Positions 34,666 through 45,952 of a DNA stretch of 61,205 nucleotides are shown here, piece after piece. The DNA comes from an uncultured Alteromonadales bacterium (GTDB lineage Bacteria; Pseudomonadota; Gammaproteobacteria; Pseudomonadales; Cellvibrionaceae): contig CALMJT010000148.1 of NCBI GenBank assembly GCA_937864365.1, forward strand, positions 1 through 61,205, in the 5' to 3' direction. The notes beneath the pieces were generated by a model that worked only from the letters and a program-made list of their open reading frames with translations, was not told the origin of the DNA and ran no database searches. The stretch's first letter is position 1. Each line of letters begins with the position of its first letter. A program made the position numbers and the translations under genes.

Positions 34666-35280
34666 CTATTCCTGTGGTTTGTAACGGTATGTTTTAGCAA
34701 GAATCTCCATATCAAACAGCGTAGGTTGATCCTTACCTTTCTCAATTTTGTAGTCGTGCAGTGTCACGATTCTGGGTAATGCCGCAACACCACTGACAAA
34801 CGCACCAAACTGATGATAACCACCGGTTACCTTTATAGATATCGGCAGCTCAACGTAAAAATCTTTAACAACTTCAGCTTCAAGCTCAATACTTTTAATC
34901 TGCAATCCAGTGGAGTTACCACGCTCGGTGATATCTTCTAATAGTCCAGGGACCTCAGCTTCTTTAGGCAACTGAGATAACAAAGCACTAAAAGACTCTT
35001 CCATCTCAATCATTTGATTACGGTAAACTTCCAAATTTGCCGCTTCAAACGCACGGGTAGCAAAAGTCTTTCTCAACTGAACTTCTTTTGCGCTTTCGGC
35101 GTTTAGAGATTGATTAAGATCTTTAACTTTAAAAAAGTAGGCGCCAGCTAAAATCAGGGCGAAGGCAAGAATCCAAATGAATATCCGACCGGCAATGGGC
35201 CAAGTGCCAATGCGCTCGAAATCGAGGTCGTTAAAATCAAATTCTTTGAGTTGATCAAGAGTATCTGCAAGCGACATCAT
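34666..35280 (-). CDS. pilO: Type IV pilus inner-membrane protein PilO
   Basis: About 204 residues with one N-terminal transmembrane segment (IAGRIFIWILAFALILAGAYFF), a coiled-coil stretch (about 60-105) and a ferredoxin-like C-terminal domain. It dimerises with PilN on the periplasmic face. The pilN stop TGA overlaps this ATG (a second ATG follows immediately), with GGAG as ribosome site. Confidence 0.94.
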   Translation of the reverse strand: MMSLADTLDQLKEFDFNDLDFERIGTWPIAGRIFIWILAFALILAGAYFFKVKDLNQSLNAESAKEVQLRKTFATRAFEAANLEVYRNQMIEMEESFSALLSQLPKEAEVPGLLEDITERGNSTGLQIKSIELEAEVVKDFYVELPISIKVTGGYHQFGAFVSGVAALPRIVTLHDYKIEKGKDQPTLFDMEILAKTYRYKPQE

Positions 35281-35854
35281 CAAGCTCCATCTTCATCGTT
35301 TTTCTTCGGTGAAGAAATTTGCACCGACATCTTAAAGGAATTCGGAATTAGATCTTCATCGCCGCCTTCTTTTGCACGCGTTACACTTTGCAAATTAGGA
35401 TCTTCAAACCACTGAGACTCATCAAGCTGACGCATCAATGATGAAACGCGGTTATTTGATTCAGCAACACCCTCGATGGAAACCTGAGCTCCAGAACGCT
35501 GCAACTTGGTGAAATAAACACCGTCGGGAACCACTCGAACCAAATCATCAAAAACTCGTACGATTTGAGGACGATCGCCCTGCAAACTCTGAATAACTTC
35601 CATCCGACCAACCAAATCTTCTCGACGCTCACGTAGGTCTTTGATTTCGGCCACTTTTTTATCAAGATCGGCAATTTCACGAGTTAAAATATTGTTTCTC
35701 ACTCGCTGGCTATCGATTTGTGCATTAACTGAACTCAACCACACAAAAATAACGGCACCTGCCAGAATCGCAACAAGCCCCAAGACCGTGTAAAACTGTC
35801 TTTGTTTTTCCGCCCTAAGTTCGTCGCGCCAAGGTAAAAGGTTGATATTCGCCA

Positions 35855-35855
<1 letters not shown>
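35280..35855 (-). CDS. pilN: Type IV pilus inner-membrane protein PilN
   Basis: 191 residues. The N terminus MANINLLPWRDELR carries the conserved NLLPWR motif that binds the cytoplasmic PilM. One transmembrane segment (FYTVLGLVAILAGAVIFVWL), a coiled coil (about 45-75) and a periplasmic ferredoxin-like domain follow. It overlaps pilM by one base and the downstream pilO start. Confidence 0.95.
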
Positions 35856-36943
<1,088 letters not shown>

Positions 36944-37076
36944 TTAGCTAGCATTTATGTTATAGCACTTTAACTTAAAGGTGCAATATGACAACAATTA
37001 GTTAATGCAACAAAAAGACTTTATAATGTTCTAACACGAGCAATTGTGCTCTAAGCCGTTAATTCATAAAGAAAAA

Positions 37077-39734
37077 ATGTCACGTACTAAATTCGTTATC
37101 TCTGTCACGTTTTGGCTAATGTTATTTTTTGCAGGCTCATCGACTGCTTTTTTAGCAGGAATTTACCTGTACTTAACACCTAATTTGCCCGACGTAGAAA
37201 CTCTAAAAGAAACTAAATTTCAGATTCCACTGCGCATATACACTCGTGACGAAAAACTCATTGGTGAGTTTGGTGAGAAACGTCGTAGCCCAATTCGATT
37301 TGAGGAAATTCCAGAAAATTTCGCCCATGCAATCTTATCGGCCGAAGATGATAGATTTTACTCGCACAGCGGTGTTGATATAAAAGGCCTTTTGCGAGCG
37401 GTATCACAAATATTGCAAACAGGAGAAATTCAGGGCGGCGGAAGTACCATTACGATGCAGGTCGCACGCAATTTCTTCTTAACTCGTGAGCAAGTATTTA
37501 CTCGCAAATTCAACGAAATTCTACTTGCTTTGCAAATTGAACGTGAACTGAGTAAAGAGGAAATTCTCACTTTATATGTGAACAAAATATATTTGGGTAA
37601 TCGCGCCTACGGTATCCAAGCAGCGGCTCAAGTTTATTACGGAAAAAATATCGATGAGTTAAGTCTAGCGCAAACGGCAATGATCGCAGGATTACCGAAA
37701 GCGCCGTCGGCTTATAACCCAATTGTTAATCCAACACGCGCTTTAATTCGTCGCAACTGGATTTTAGGGCGAATGAAGGAGTTGGGTTATATCGATGAAC
37801 TTACTTATCAAACCGCATTTGCAGAACCAGTTACCGCCAAAAATCACGGTGCCGTTGTCGATTTAAATGCGCCTTACATCGCTGAAATGGCGCGCAAAGA
37901 AATGATTGACCGATTTGGATTAAGCGCCTACACCGATGGTTATAAAGCGTATTTAACCGTCGACAGTAAATTGCAACAAGCGGCGCAAAATTCATTAATT
38001 AACGGCCTCGAAGATTATGATCAACGTCATGGATTTCGAGGTAAAGAAGCAACGCTTAGCACTTCAGAAATAAAAGAAGTTAATTTACCGATAATTGCCA
38101 TTAATTCCGATGAGAGTTCGTCTTTAGAAAATACTCAGGAATCAACAGAGCAAAACTCGTTATTAAATACCGAATTAAATTCAGAGAATCTTGATCAACC
38201 TCAAGAGGAAACTATTGCAACGCGCGTCGCTGTATTTGATCAACAATCTTGGCAGGAACAGCTCAGCAATATTCCAACGTTTGCAAAACGCGCTCCTGCT
38301 GCTGTTACAAAAGTCTCTGATGCTGGTATCCACGCGCTATTAAGTGATGGCAGCGAAATATTTGTCTCGAAAGAAAACGGCCTTGAGAATATTCGTGGTT
38401 ATCTCAGTGAAAATGGTACGACTGCCAGATATAAATCGCCACGAGATTTCCTCCAGCCCGGCGATGTCATTCGTGTCTTCAAAAACTCAGAGAGTTGGCA
38501 TTTTTCTCAAATTCCTGAAGCTCAGGCCGCGCTAGTTGCTTTAGATCCTAAAAATGGCGCCATTCGAGCTTTAGTTGGTGGTTACGATTTTAATCAGAGC
38601 CATTTTAACCGTGTTACGCAAGCACAACGTCAACCAGGCTCTAACTTCAAGCCATTCATTTATACCACCGCTCTTGAACACGGCTTTACTCCAGCGACAT
38701 TAGTAAATGACGCACCTATTGTGTTTGACGACGCTGGACTTGAAAGCTCTTGGCGCCCAGAAAACTCCAGTGGAAAATTCTATGGCCCAACACGTTTGCG
38801 AGAGGCGCTCTACAACTCCAGAAACCTAGTTTCAATTCGCGTATTAAGAGAAGTAGGAATCAACACCACCATAGACAACCTCGGCCGCTTTGGATTTGAC
38901 ACATCAAGTCTTCCAAAAGACTTATCTCTTGCCCTAGGCAGCAACGCGTTAACACCATTGCAGGTCGCAACCGGTTACGCATCGTTTGCAAACGGTGGTT
39001 ACAAAATTGAACCCTATTTATTGGATGCCATAGAAGACTCGAACGGTTTCATTATCGAGTTTGCGACACCGCCTACGGTTTGCAACGAGAGCTGCCTACA
39101 AGAACGAGAACTACAAGAATTAACGGCACTGGCTGAGCAAGAGTTTGCAGCGTTGGTGGAACAAAACCCTATTCGCACCCGTCAGGATCAAACTCTGGCC
39201 GAGCGCCTGCACTATGCCTACCGAACTACCGAACGACCCACAACACCTGTAGCGCCAAGAATTATGAGCGAGCAAGTCAACTACCTCATAAACTCTATGC
39301 TTAGGGACGTGATTCGCAAAGGTACCGGCACAAAAGCTCAAGTACTAAAACGCAGCGATCTCGCCGGCAAAACCGGCACTACCAACGGCCCAACCGATGC
39401 TTGGTTCTCGGGATTCAATAGTAACCTAGTGGCAACAACCTGGTTAGGTTTTGATCAGAACCAATTATTGGGCGTTCGCGAGTTTGGCGGCTCCGCAGCC
39501 TTACCAATCTGGATTGACTTTATGAAGATCGCACTTGATGGTGTACCGGAAGATAATATTCGTCAACCCGATGGCATAGTGTCGATCAAGATCGATCCTG
39601 AGACGGGAAAAAGAGCTGCTCCCGGAGATCCGGATGCTATTTTTGAAATCTTCCGCGCTGAAAATGTGCCAGAAATTTCCGATAACCAAGATGGCAACTC
39701 AAAAGACGTAGATACCATCGAAGAACTGTTTTAA
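37077..39734 (+). CDS. mrcA: Penicillin-binding protein 1A
   Basis: Bifunctional class A PBP. About 885 residues: short cytoplasmic tail, one transmembrane segment (VISVTFWLMLFFAGSSTAFLAG), GT51 transglycosylase domain with EDDRFYSHSGVD and GGGSTITMQVARN, an OB-like insert, and a transpeptidase domain with the SxxK motif at PGSNFKPF, SRN at NSRNLVS and KTGT at GKTGTTNG. A stretch of about 40 residues (about 330-385) rich in Ser, Glu, Asn and Gln inside the insert is unusual. I chose the ATG at 37077; an in-frame TTG 33 bases upstream is less likely. Confidence 0.97.
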   Translation: MSRTKFVISVTFWLMLFFAGSSTAFLAGIYLYLTPNLPDVETLKETKFQIPLRIYTRDEKLIGEFGEKRRSPIRFEEIPENFAHAILSAEDDRFYSHSGVDIKGLLRAVSQILQTGEIQGGGSTITMQVARNFFLTREQVFTRKFNEILLALQIERELSKEEILTLYVNKIYLGNRAYGIQAAAQVYYGKNIDELSLAQTAMIAGLPKAPSAYNPIVNPTRALIRRNWILGRMKELGYIDELTYQTAFAEPVTAKNHGAVVDLNAPYIAEMARKEMIDRFGLSAYTDGYKAYLTVDSKLQQAAQNSLINGLEDYDQRHGFRGKEATLSTSEIKEVNLPIIAINSDESSSLENTQESTEQNSLLNTELNSENLDQPQEETIATRVAVFDQQSWQEQLSNIPTFAKRAPAAVTKVSDAGIHALLSDGSEIFVSKENGLENIRGYLSENGTTARYKSPRDFLQPGDVIRVFKNSESWHFSQIPEAQAALVALDPKNGAIRALVGGYDFNQSHFNRVTQAQRQPGSNFKPFIYTTALEHGFTPATLVNDAPIVFDDAGLESSWRPENSSGKFYGPTRLREALYNSRNLVSIRVLREVGINTTIDNLGRFGFDTSSLPKDLSLALGSNALTPLQVATGYASFANGGYKIEPYLLDAIEDSNGFIIEFATPPTVCNESCLQERELQELTALAEQEFAALVEQNPIRTRQDQTLAERLHYAYRTTERPTTPVAPRIMSEQVNYLINSMLRDVIRKGTGTKAQVLKRSDLAGKTGTTNGPTDAWFSGFNSNLVATTWLGFDQNQLLGVREFGGSAALPIWIDFMKIALDGVPEDNIRQPDGIVSIKIDPETGKRAAPGDPDAIFEIFRAENVPEISDNQDGNSKDVDTIEELF

Positions 39735-39749
39735 GGCTGCCCAGAAACA

Positions 39750-39777
39750 AAAAAACCCGCAAAAGCGGGTTTTTTTG
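39750..39777. terminator. Bidirectional terminator between mrcA and rpmE
   Basis: Perfect 12-bp stem with poly-A left arm, CCCGC / GCGGG core, 4-base loop and poly-T right arm. It serves the convergent mrcA (plus) and rpmE (minus) genes. Confidence 0.95.
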
Positions 39778-39794
39778 TTTTTAGAGCTACTGCA

Positions 39795-40007
39795 TTACTT
39801 ATTGATGCGGCTACCGAAACGCTTCTTGAAGCGATCGATACGACCACCGGTATCAACAACTTTTTGCTTACCAGTGTAGAATGGGTGACACGATGAACAA
39901 ACGTCAAGGTGAAGGTCTCGACCCAAGGTAGAGCGAGTTTGAATAGTGTTGCCACAGCTACAAGTTGCAGTAACGTCGGTATATTTAGGATGAATATCAG
40001 CTTTCAT
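39795..40007 (-). CDS. rpmE: 50S ribosomal protein L31 (zinc-binding type)
   Basis: 70 residues from [20 protein letters not shown]. Four Cys (CSCGN and VCSSCHP) mark the C+ zinc-binding form. The longer in-frame reading to 40160 covers the promoter region and is not protein-like. AGGAAAG stands just upstream of the ATG. Divergent from priA, a common gammaproteobacterial arrangement. Confidence 0.97.
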   Translation of the reverse strand: MKADIHPKYTDVTATCSCGNTIQTRSTLGRDLHLDVCSSCHPFYTGKQKVVDTGGRIDRFKKRFGSRINK

Positions 40008-40184
40008 GATCTTTCCTACGCGTTTTTGTGCCGCCACCCAAACTTGTGTTGGGCACCGCACTACGGTTAATGTTAGCGGAATTTTAAGAGCTGGCGATAC
40101 TACTGGCAAAGTCCTGCTTACGCAAGAAAATTCGACCAATCCGACGCCATTTTGGTTCATACAAACTACTTCAAGAACGTATTT

Positions 40185-42422
40185 GTGATTATTTTTGAAA
40201 TTGCCCTACCCGTTCCACTGCGCGCGCTCTTCGACTATCTCGCTCCTAACTCGACTCCCGACCTGCTAACACCTGAAAGCCACACAACATTAGCAATTCC
40301 TGATCAAGCTATTGGTTGTCGAGTAGAAGTGCCTTTTGGCAAGAAAAACGGTCGCACACTCATCGGAATCATCGTTGGCACCAAAGAAATCACGCTCAAT
40401 GAACCCAACTCAAAACTCAAAGCCATTCATCGCTTTATAGATGAAACACCCATCATCGATGCTGCTACCATTGAACTCTGTCAGTGGGTGGCAAATTATT
40501 ATCACCATTCGCTCGGTGAAACTCTCACCACAGCACTTCCGAAAAAAATTCGTTTAGGCGAAGTGATCGAATTACAAAAAGAAGAATATTGGCTGCCTAC
40601 AACAGAATCATTCGGCCTGAGTGACACAGCGTTAAAAAATGCCCCCAAGCAAAAATCTGCGTTGGATTATATTAAAAAATTTCAGCCTTCCAAAGAATCT
40701 CTGAAAAATACCGATATAAATTCCGCCATATTAAAGGCGCTAGAAAGCAAACATTTAATTAAAAAAACAGTACGTGAAAATAACAAACAAAAACCAGAGC
40801 TACTGCCGGAACCCTTCATCTTAAATGATGAACAAAAACACGTAATCAATAATTTGGTGTTAGAAAAATTCCAAGTTCACTTACTGCAAGGAAATACCGG
40901 CAGCGGCAAAACCGAAATCTATTTTCAAGCCATTGGTAAAATTCTAGCGTCAGGCCAACAAGCCTTAGTTTTAATTCCAGAAATCAGTTTGGGACCGCAA
41001 ACAATTTCTCGCTTTCAAGAACGATTTAAAGCAAATATTGTTGCTCTACATTCATCTCTTAATGATACAGAACGAGCTCAAAATTGGCTAAGCGCAAAAA
41101 ATACCCAAGCAGACATTATTATCGGCACACGCTCAAGTATTTTTACACCGGCACCCAATCTTGGTTTGATTATTATCGATGAAGAGCATGATTTATCGTT
41201 TAAACAACAAGACGGATTGCGCTATAACGCACGAGATATTGCTCTGGTTCGGGCACAAAAATTAAATATTCCAGTTATTTTAGGCTCTGCGACACCTTCT
41301 TTTGAGTCTCTTTTAAACGCCGATAAAGATCGTTTTAAAAAACTACTTTTAACCCAAAAAGCCGCTACAAGCTTTGAACCCAAAATAGAGTTGGAAGATT
41401 TAAAAAACCAACTCATCTTTGAAGGTTTAACCGAAAAATCGTTAGCGGCCATTGATCACACTCTACAAAAAAATCAGCAGGCTTTAGTATTTTTAAATCG
41501 CCGCGGTTTTGCTCCGGCATTAATGTGTCATCACTGTGGCTGGATTTCTAAATGCAAACATTGCGATAGGAATTTAACGCTGCATCATTATCCTAAACAT
41601 TTGCATTGCCATCACTGCGACTATCAAAAACCAGTCTACCATCAGTGTCCAAGTTGTTTTAGCCCAGAATTAATTGATGTCGGTATCGGCACCGAAAAAC
41701 TCGAAGTTTTTTTAAAAAATCGATTTCCATCGGTATCGATAATGCGGGTTGATCGAGATACCACACAAACCAAAAATGCTTTTGACGATTTAATAACAAA
41801 AATTAATCAGGGAGAACCGTGCATTTTAGTCGGCACACAAATGCTGGTTAAAGGCCATCATTTTCCGAACATGACATTAGTGGTGGTTGCTAACGCAGAT
41901 TCGGGTTTACTCAGTGGCGATTTTAGAGGCCTAGAAAAAACCGCCCAAATATTAGTTCAGGTGGCCGGACGCGCCGGACGTGCGCAAAAGCAGGGGCACG
42001 TGTTAATTCAAACCCACCATCCAGACCATCCGTTATTTCATGATTTATTTTCACTGGGTTACGACCGCTTTGCGCAATTACAACTGCAAGATCGCTATCT
42101 CACCGAAATGCCTCCTTATACGCATCTCGCCATATTGGCCGCGGAATCTGAAAATTCTTACAGTGCAGAACAATTTTTATCAAATGTTCGACAGGTTTTT
42201 CAGACCAACCTGCCACCAAGCTCTACACTACAAATACTCGGGCCGATGCCAGCAACCCTTGAAAAAATCAAGAATCGTTTTCGACACTTTATTCAACTCA
42301 AGGCTAAATCAAGAGCGGAGCTGCATCACACTCTCTCTGCAAGCCTTGGTCAAATTGAAAAACTGCCCGGACAACACAAGTTGCGCTGGTCGCTCGATAT
42401 AGATCCTCAAGAGCTGCCTTAA
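40185..42422 (+). CDS. priA: Primosomal replication restart helicase PriA
   Basis: Superfamily 2 helicase that reloads the replisome at collapsed forks. About 745 residues from a GTG at 40185, which puts [18 protein letters not shown] near the N terminus as in the family; a TTG 33 bases upstream is possible. Walker [14 protein letters not shown] box ([11 protein letters not shown]), and the two zinc sites in the Cys cluster [17 protein letters not shown]...CHHC...CPSC (about residues 445-505). Motif [10 protein letters not shown] is near 590. Confidence 0.96.
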   Translation: MIIFEIALPVPLRALFDYLAPNSTPDLLTPESHTTLAIPDQAIGCRVEVPFGKKNGRTLIGIIVGTKEITLNEPNSKLKAIHRFIDETPIIDAATIELCQWVANYYHHSLGETLTTALPKKIRLGEVIELQKEEYWLPTTESFGLSDTALKNAPKQKSALDYIKKFQPSKESLKNTDINSAILKALESKHLIKKTVRENNKQKPELLPEPFILNDEQKHVINNLVLEKFQVHLLQGNTGSGKTEIYFQAIGKILASGQQALVLIPEISLGPQTISRFQERFKANIVALHSSLNDTERAQNWLSAKNTQADIIIGTRSSIFTPAPNLGLIIIDEEHDLSFKQQDGLRYNARDIALVRAQKLNIPVILGSATPSFESLLNADKDRFKKLLLTQKAATSFEPKIELEDLKNQLIFEGLTEKSLAAIDHTLQKNQQALVFLNRRGFAPALMCHHCGWISKCKHCDRNLTLHHYPKHLHCHHCDYQKPVYHQCPSCFSPELIDVGIGTEKLEVFLKNRFPSVSIMRVDRDTTQTKNAFDDLITKINQGEPCILVGTQMLVKGHHFPNMTLVVVANADSGLLSGDFRGLEKTAQILVQVAGRAGRAQKQGHVLIQTHHPDHPLFHDLFSLGYDRFAQLQLQDRYLTEMPPYTHLAILAAESENSYSAEQFLSNVRQVFQTNLPPSSTLQILGPMPATLEKIKNRFRHFIQLKAKSRAELHHTLSASLGQIEKLPGQHKLRWSLDIDPQELP

Positions 42423-42651
42423 TAGTTACTCAAACCAGCATCCGCTGATCAGACCCGCTATGTAATACATTTTGAAAGACTAATTTGTGAGAAATCGCGA
42501 ATAATTACAAAAAACTATCAGAAATTTAAAACCAATAGATTTATTTAACAAAACTATCGATTAAATTTTTTTAATTAATTTCCACAATCTAATAGTTTTA
42601 TTTAAAGTTACCTCATCAAGACAAAACAACTCGCTCTGAGAGGACGACATC

Positions 42652-43386
42652 ATGTTAGAGAATAAAGAAGGCCATAAAGTACCCTCCGTTACCTTTCGTA
42701 CTCGCGATGGCAATGATTGGAAAAACGTTACTACTGAAGACCTTTTCGCCAATAAAACCGTTGTGGTTTTTGCTTTGCCCGGCGCATTTACCCCAACCTG
42801 TTCAACTACGCACCTACCACGCTACAACGAGCTTGCACCCGTTTTTAAAGCCAACGGCGTCGATGACATTGTATGTATCTCGGTAAACGACGGCTTTGTT
42901 ATGCAGTCGTGGCAGAAAGACCAAAACGCCGAAAACATCACCTTTATTCCAGATGGTAACGGTGAGTTTTCTGAAGGCATGGGCATGTTGGTGGATAAAA
43001 ACGACCTTGGTTTTGGCAAACGCAGCTGGCGTTACTCGATGTTGGTTAAAAACGGCGTCGTAGAAAAAATGTTTATCGAACCAGAAAAACCCGGCGACCC
43101 GTTTGAAGTCTCCGACGGCGACACCATGCTGAACTACATCAACCCAAACGCCGAGCAACCAAAACGTGTAACTGTATTCACCAAACCAGGTTGCCCACAC
43201 TGTACCCGCGCTAAAAAAGCGCTGGCAGCAAACGGCTTAAAATACGAAGAAATTGAACTTGGCCAAAACGGCTTGAGCTTCTCAAGCTTAATGGCAGTGA
43301 CCGGTGCTGGAACCACTCCGCAGGTTTACATCGACGGCGAATTAATTGGCACCGCTGATCAGCTAGAAGCCTACTTAGCAAAATAA
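42652..43386 (+). CDS. Peroxiredoxin-glutaredoxin fusion protein
   Basis: 244 residues in two domains. The N-terminal Prx5-type peroxiredoxin (1-160) has the peroxidatic Cys in [16 protein letters not shown]; the C-terminal glutaredoxin (about 172-244) has CPHC in [16 protein letters not shown] and TTPQVYIDG. Such fusions (PGdx) reduce peroxides directly with glutathione. GAGAGGACG precedes the ATG. The following gene encodes a disulfide flavoprotein, so a joint redox role is plausible. The 229 bases upstream are very AT-rich and should hold the promoter. Confidence 0.96.
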   Translation: MLENKEGHKVPSVTFRTRDGNDWKNVTTEDLFANKTVVVFALPGAFTPTCSTTHLPRYNELAPVFKANGVDDIVCISVNDGFVMQSWQKDQNAENITFIPDGNGEFSEGMGMLVDKNDLGFGKRSWRYSMLVKNGVVEKMFIEPEKPGDPFEVSDGDTMLNYINPNAEQPKRVTVFTKPGCPHCTRAKKALAANGLKYEEIELGQNGLSFSSLMAVTGAGTTPQVYIDGELIGTADQLEAYLAK

Positions 43387-43408
43387 GTTAGACAATAAAT
43401 CCCATCTT

Positions 43409-43441
43409 AAAAAAACGCTGGGTAAATCCCGGCGTTTTTTT
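43409..43441 (+). terminator. Terminator between the peroxiredoxin fusion and the flavoprotein
   Basis: Stem AAAAAACGCTGGG with CCCGGCGTTTTTT around TAAAT, with a T-G wobble, followed by a T-run. It lies 23 bases past the stop and 20 bases before the next gene, so readthrough could be partial. Confidence 0.82.
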
Positions 43442-43461
43442 GTTTAAAGCAGGAGAAAAAC

Positions 43462-44919
43462 ATGCAAACTCGAGATGTAGATGTCGCAATCATCGGCGCT
43501 GGAACCGCAGGCCTCGCTGCCTATCGCGCCGCTAAACAATACACTAAAAATGTGGTGATCATCGAAGGCGGCCCTTATGGCACCACCTGCGCCCGAGTTG
43601 GTTGCATGCCAAGTAAATTATTAATTTCAGCAGCAAACGCCGCATATATTCATAAAACCACCCATTTATTTGGTGTTGATTACCCAGCACCACAATTACG
43701 AGAAAAAGACATCTTTCAGCGCATTCGGTCTGAACGCGATCGCTTCAGCGGATTTGTGGTGGAGTCTGTAGAAAACTTTCCCGAGCAAGATCGTATTCGC
43801 GGTTACGCAAAATTTTTAAGCGACAATCAATTGTCGGTAGCGCTTAACGATAATGCCGAAGAATTAATCGTCAACGCTCAGCGTATCGTCATTGCCACAG
43901 GTTCTCGCCCAAGCATAATTCCGTTTATGGAAGCTGCCGGCGATAAACTGCTGGTGAACGACGATGTGTTCGAGTTAGAAACACTACCGAAAAAAGTGGT
44001 GGTCTTTGGCCCTGGTGTTATCGGCTTAGAACTTGGTCAGGCGTTACATCGCTTAGGTGTCGAAATCACCATGCTAGGCGTTGGCGGTGCATTGGGTCCA
44101 TTGTCTGACCCTGAAATTAAAAGCTATGCCTACGAACATTTTAACGAAGAATTTTATTTAGATATTGATGCCAAGGTAGAAACGGTTAGTCGCGAAGACG
44201 AACACGTATTAGTGAGTTACCAACATAAGACTCGCGGCTTTGTCACCGACTCGTTTGATTATTTAATTGCTGCAACGGGCCGACGGCCGAATATCGACAA
44301 ACTTGATATCGAAAAAACCAGCTTAGAATTAACCGAGCGCGGCATGCCAATATTCGACGAATTTTCGATGCGCTGCGGAAAATCTAATATATTTATTGCC
44401 GGTGACGTTAATAATTTTCGACCACTGTTACACGAAGCCGCCGACGAAGGCAAAATTGCGGGTGAAAATGCCGGTCGTTACCCAGACGTTCGCGCTGGAA
44501 AACGCAGAACATCTTTAGGTGTTGTATTTAGCGAGCCGCAAATCGCAACCGTAGGCTTAAATTTAAATCAAGTCAAAGAACGCTGCCAACAATGCTACGC
44601 CGAAGGCAGCGTAAGTTTTGAAGACCAAGGTCGCAGTCGTGTAATGGGTGTAAACCACGGATTATTAAAAGTGTATGGCGAACAAGGTACCGGATTATTT
44701 TTAGGTGCTGAAATGTTTGGCCCTGCCGCCGAACATATTGCACATCTTTTAAGTTGGTCAGTACAAATGCGCATGACGGTATCGCAAATGCTGGAAATGC
44801 CGTTTTACCATCCGGTTATTGAAGAAGGTGTTCGCACGGCTTTAAGAGACCTAAACCACAAACTGCAAATTGGCCCAGAAGTTATCGAACGTTGTTTAGA
44901 TTGCGGACCGGGTGCTTAA
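43462..44919 (+). CDS. Dihydrolipoyl dehydrogenase-like flavoprotein
   Basis: 485 residues, pyridine nucleotide-disulfide oxidoreductase of the Lpd3-like branch. FAD motif GAGTAGLAAYRAA, redox-active disulfide GTTCARVGCMPSK, NAD motif GPGVIGLELGQALH, second FAD motif IFIAGDVN. The C-terminal catalytic dyad region reads HPVIEEG (His and Glu kept). It is not next to a 2-oxoacid dehydrogenase, so its partner is unclear. AGGAG 7 bases before the ATG. Confidence 0.9.
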   Translation: MQTRDVDVAIIGAGTAGLAAYRAAKQYTKNVVIIEGGPYGTTCARVGCMPSKLLISAANAAYIHKTTHLFGVDYPAPQLREKDIFQRIRSERDRFSGFVVESVENFPEQDRIRGYAKFLSDNQLSVALNDNAEELIVNAQRIVIATGSRPSIIPFMEAAGDKLLVNDDVFELETLPKKVVVFGPGVIGLELGQALHRLGVEITMLGVGGALGPLSDPEIKSYAYEHFNEEFYLDIDAKVETVSREDEHVLVSYQHKTRGFVTDSFDYLIAATGRRPNIDKLDIEKTSLELTERGMPIFDEFSMRCGKSNIFIAGDVNNFRPLLHEAADEGKIAGENAGRYPDVRAGKRRTSLGVVFSEPQIATVGLNLNQVKERCQQCYAEGSVSFEDQGRSRVMGVNHGLLKVYGEQGTGLFLGAEMFGPAAEHIAHLLSWSVQMRMTVSQMLEMPFYHPVIEEGVRTALRDLNHKLQIGPEVIERCLDCGPGA

Positions 44920-44946
44920 ATTATTTTAGGAACCTCTGTTAGGAAT

Positions 44947-44978
44947 CTCTGATTAACACCGCTATGATTTAATCAGAG
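44947..44978 (+). repeat. Intergenic hairpin repeat, copy 1
   Basis: Perfect 10-bp inverted repeat CTCTGATTAA / TTAATCAGAG, 27 bases past the flavoprotein stop. It shares loop-side bases (AAC on the left, GATTTAA on the right) with the copies at 49239, 53393 and 54407. There is no T-run. The rest of 44920-45193 shows no gene. Confidence 0.8.
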
Positions 44979-45193
44979 GTTCCTCTGATCAAGAGGTGCC
45001 AATAATCACTCAAGAACCAAAAAAACTCTCGTCAGCCATTTCGCTATCACACATTTTCACGGGATTAATCACCCCAACTCTTCGTAAAAATGCAATTATC
45101 GTGATTGGGATCGATTTTACCATTTGCTAATCTATCTATATATCCCAGCATTTCGCTACAATAACGCCCCAATTCGATAAAGACTCAACCCTT

Positions 45194-45832
45194 ATGACCC
45201 GCGATTTCGCAAAGAAGAAAAGACCGCCTTCGTCCAATACTCGTCGGACCAGCTCGCGAAAGCCCGAGGCCAAACCGCAAAAAAGCTTACCCGGTTGGCT
45301 TTGGCTATTGTCGGGCGCCGTTATTGGCGCGTTTGCGATGTTTTTGGTTTATCTTTCTGGCGTTGGACCCAGCAAACCCGAAGAAACCGATTCACCGGTT
45401 GTTACAACACCACTGCCCGCTCAACCAAAAGTACAACCCAAAGCGCAGCCGAAAAATGAAGTTGTAGCCACTAAACCTGAAGAAGACGCGCCAAAACCTC
45501 GATTAGAGTTTTATAAGTTACTCAAAGAAAGCGAGGTAGAAGTCGATGCCACAGCGCCACCCATTCAAACCGGTAAAACCGTTACCCAAGAAAATATTGA
45601 ATATCTGTTGCAGGCTGGTTCGTTTCAAAAACTCACTGACGCCGATCGCATGCGCGCCGAGCTGATTTTAATGAACCTAGATGTCGCCGTAGAAAAAGTC
45701 ACTCTCGAAAACAAACAGGTTTGGCACCGCGTTATTGTTGGCCCTTTCGACAACCGCTCGCAAATGGCTTCGGCCCGAGCGACGCTGGTATCTAACGACA
45801 TTAACCCGCTGCTCATTAAAAGGCCTAAATAG
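45194..45832 (+). CDS. SPOR domain protein, FtsN-like
   Basis: 212 residues: short basic cytoplasmic tail, one transmembrane segment (LPGWLWLLSGAVIGAFAMFLVYLSG split around residues 36-56), a Pro/Lys-rich periplasmic linker with repeats of PKVQPKAQPK and a C-terminal SPOR domain (YLLQAGSFQKLTDADRMRAEL, about 137-210). In Pseudomonas the SPOR/FtsN-like gene also sits directly before hslVU. A divisome role is inferred. Confidence 0.88.
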   Translation: MTRDFAKKKRPPSSNTRRTSSRKPEAKPQKSLPGWLWLLSGAVIGAFAMFLVYLSGVGPSKPEETDSPVVTTPLPAQPKVQPKAQPKNEVVATKPEEDAPKPRLEFYKLLKESEVEVDATAPPIQTGKTVTQENIEYLLQAGSFQKLTDADRMRAELILMNLDVAVEKVTLENKQVWHRVIVGPFDNRSQMASARATLVSNDINPLLIKRPK

Positions 45833-45853
45833 CGTCAATCTAGACCATCGACC

Positions 45854-45886
45854 TTCAAGCGTGAATATCTAACTTTCACGCTTGAA
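45854..45886. repeat. Perfect 12-bp inverted repeat between the SPOR gene and hslV
   Basis: TTCAAGCGTGAA (45854-45865) and TTCACGCTTGAA (45875-45886) around a 9-base loop, without a T-run. It may be a weak terminator or an operator upstream of hslV. Confidence 0.7.
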
Positions 45887-45952
45887 AATCTCGCCTCAAC
45901 CCCCACCTCTGTGCTCTACACTGCTTTTATTTTCCAGCTTTAAGGATTCTTT

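Noticed and set aside
40008-40160. N-terminal extension of rpmE by 51 residues
   Set aside because: It would cover the rpmE/priA divergent promoter region, and L31 starts canonically at MKADIHPKY with its own ribosome site.
42423-42651. OxyR operator upstream of the peroxiredoxin fusion (ATAG and CTAT tetramers are present)
   Set aside because: The spacing between tetramers is about 19-20 or 37 bases, not the 7-base spacers of the OxyR motif; in such AT-rich DNA the tetramers are expected by chance.
42814-43200. Open frame of 128 codons antisense to the peroxiredoxin fusion
   Set aside because: Composition (rich in Trp, Phe, Val and His) is typical of a reverse-complement shadow.
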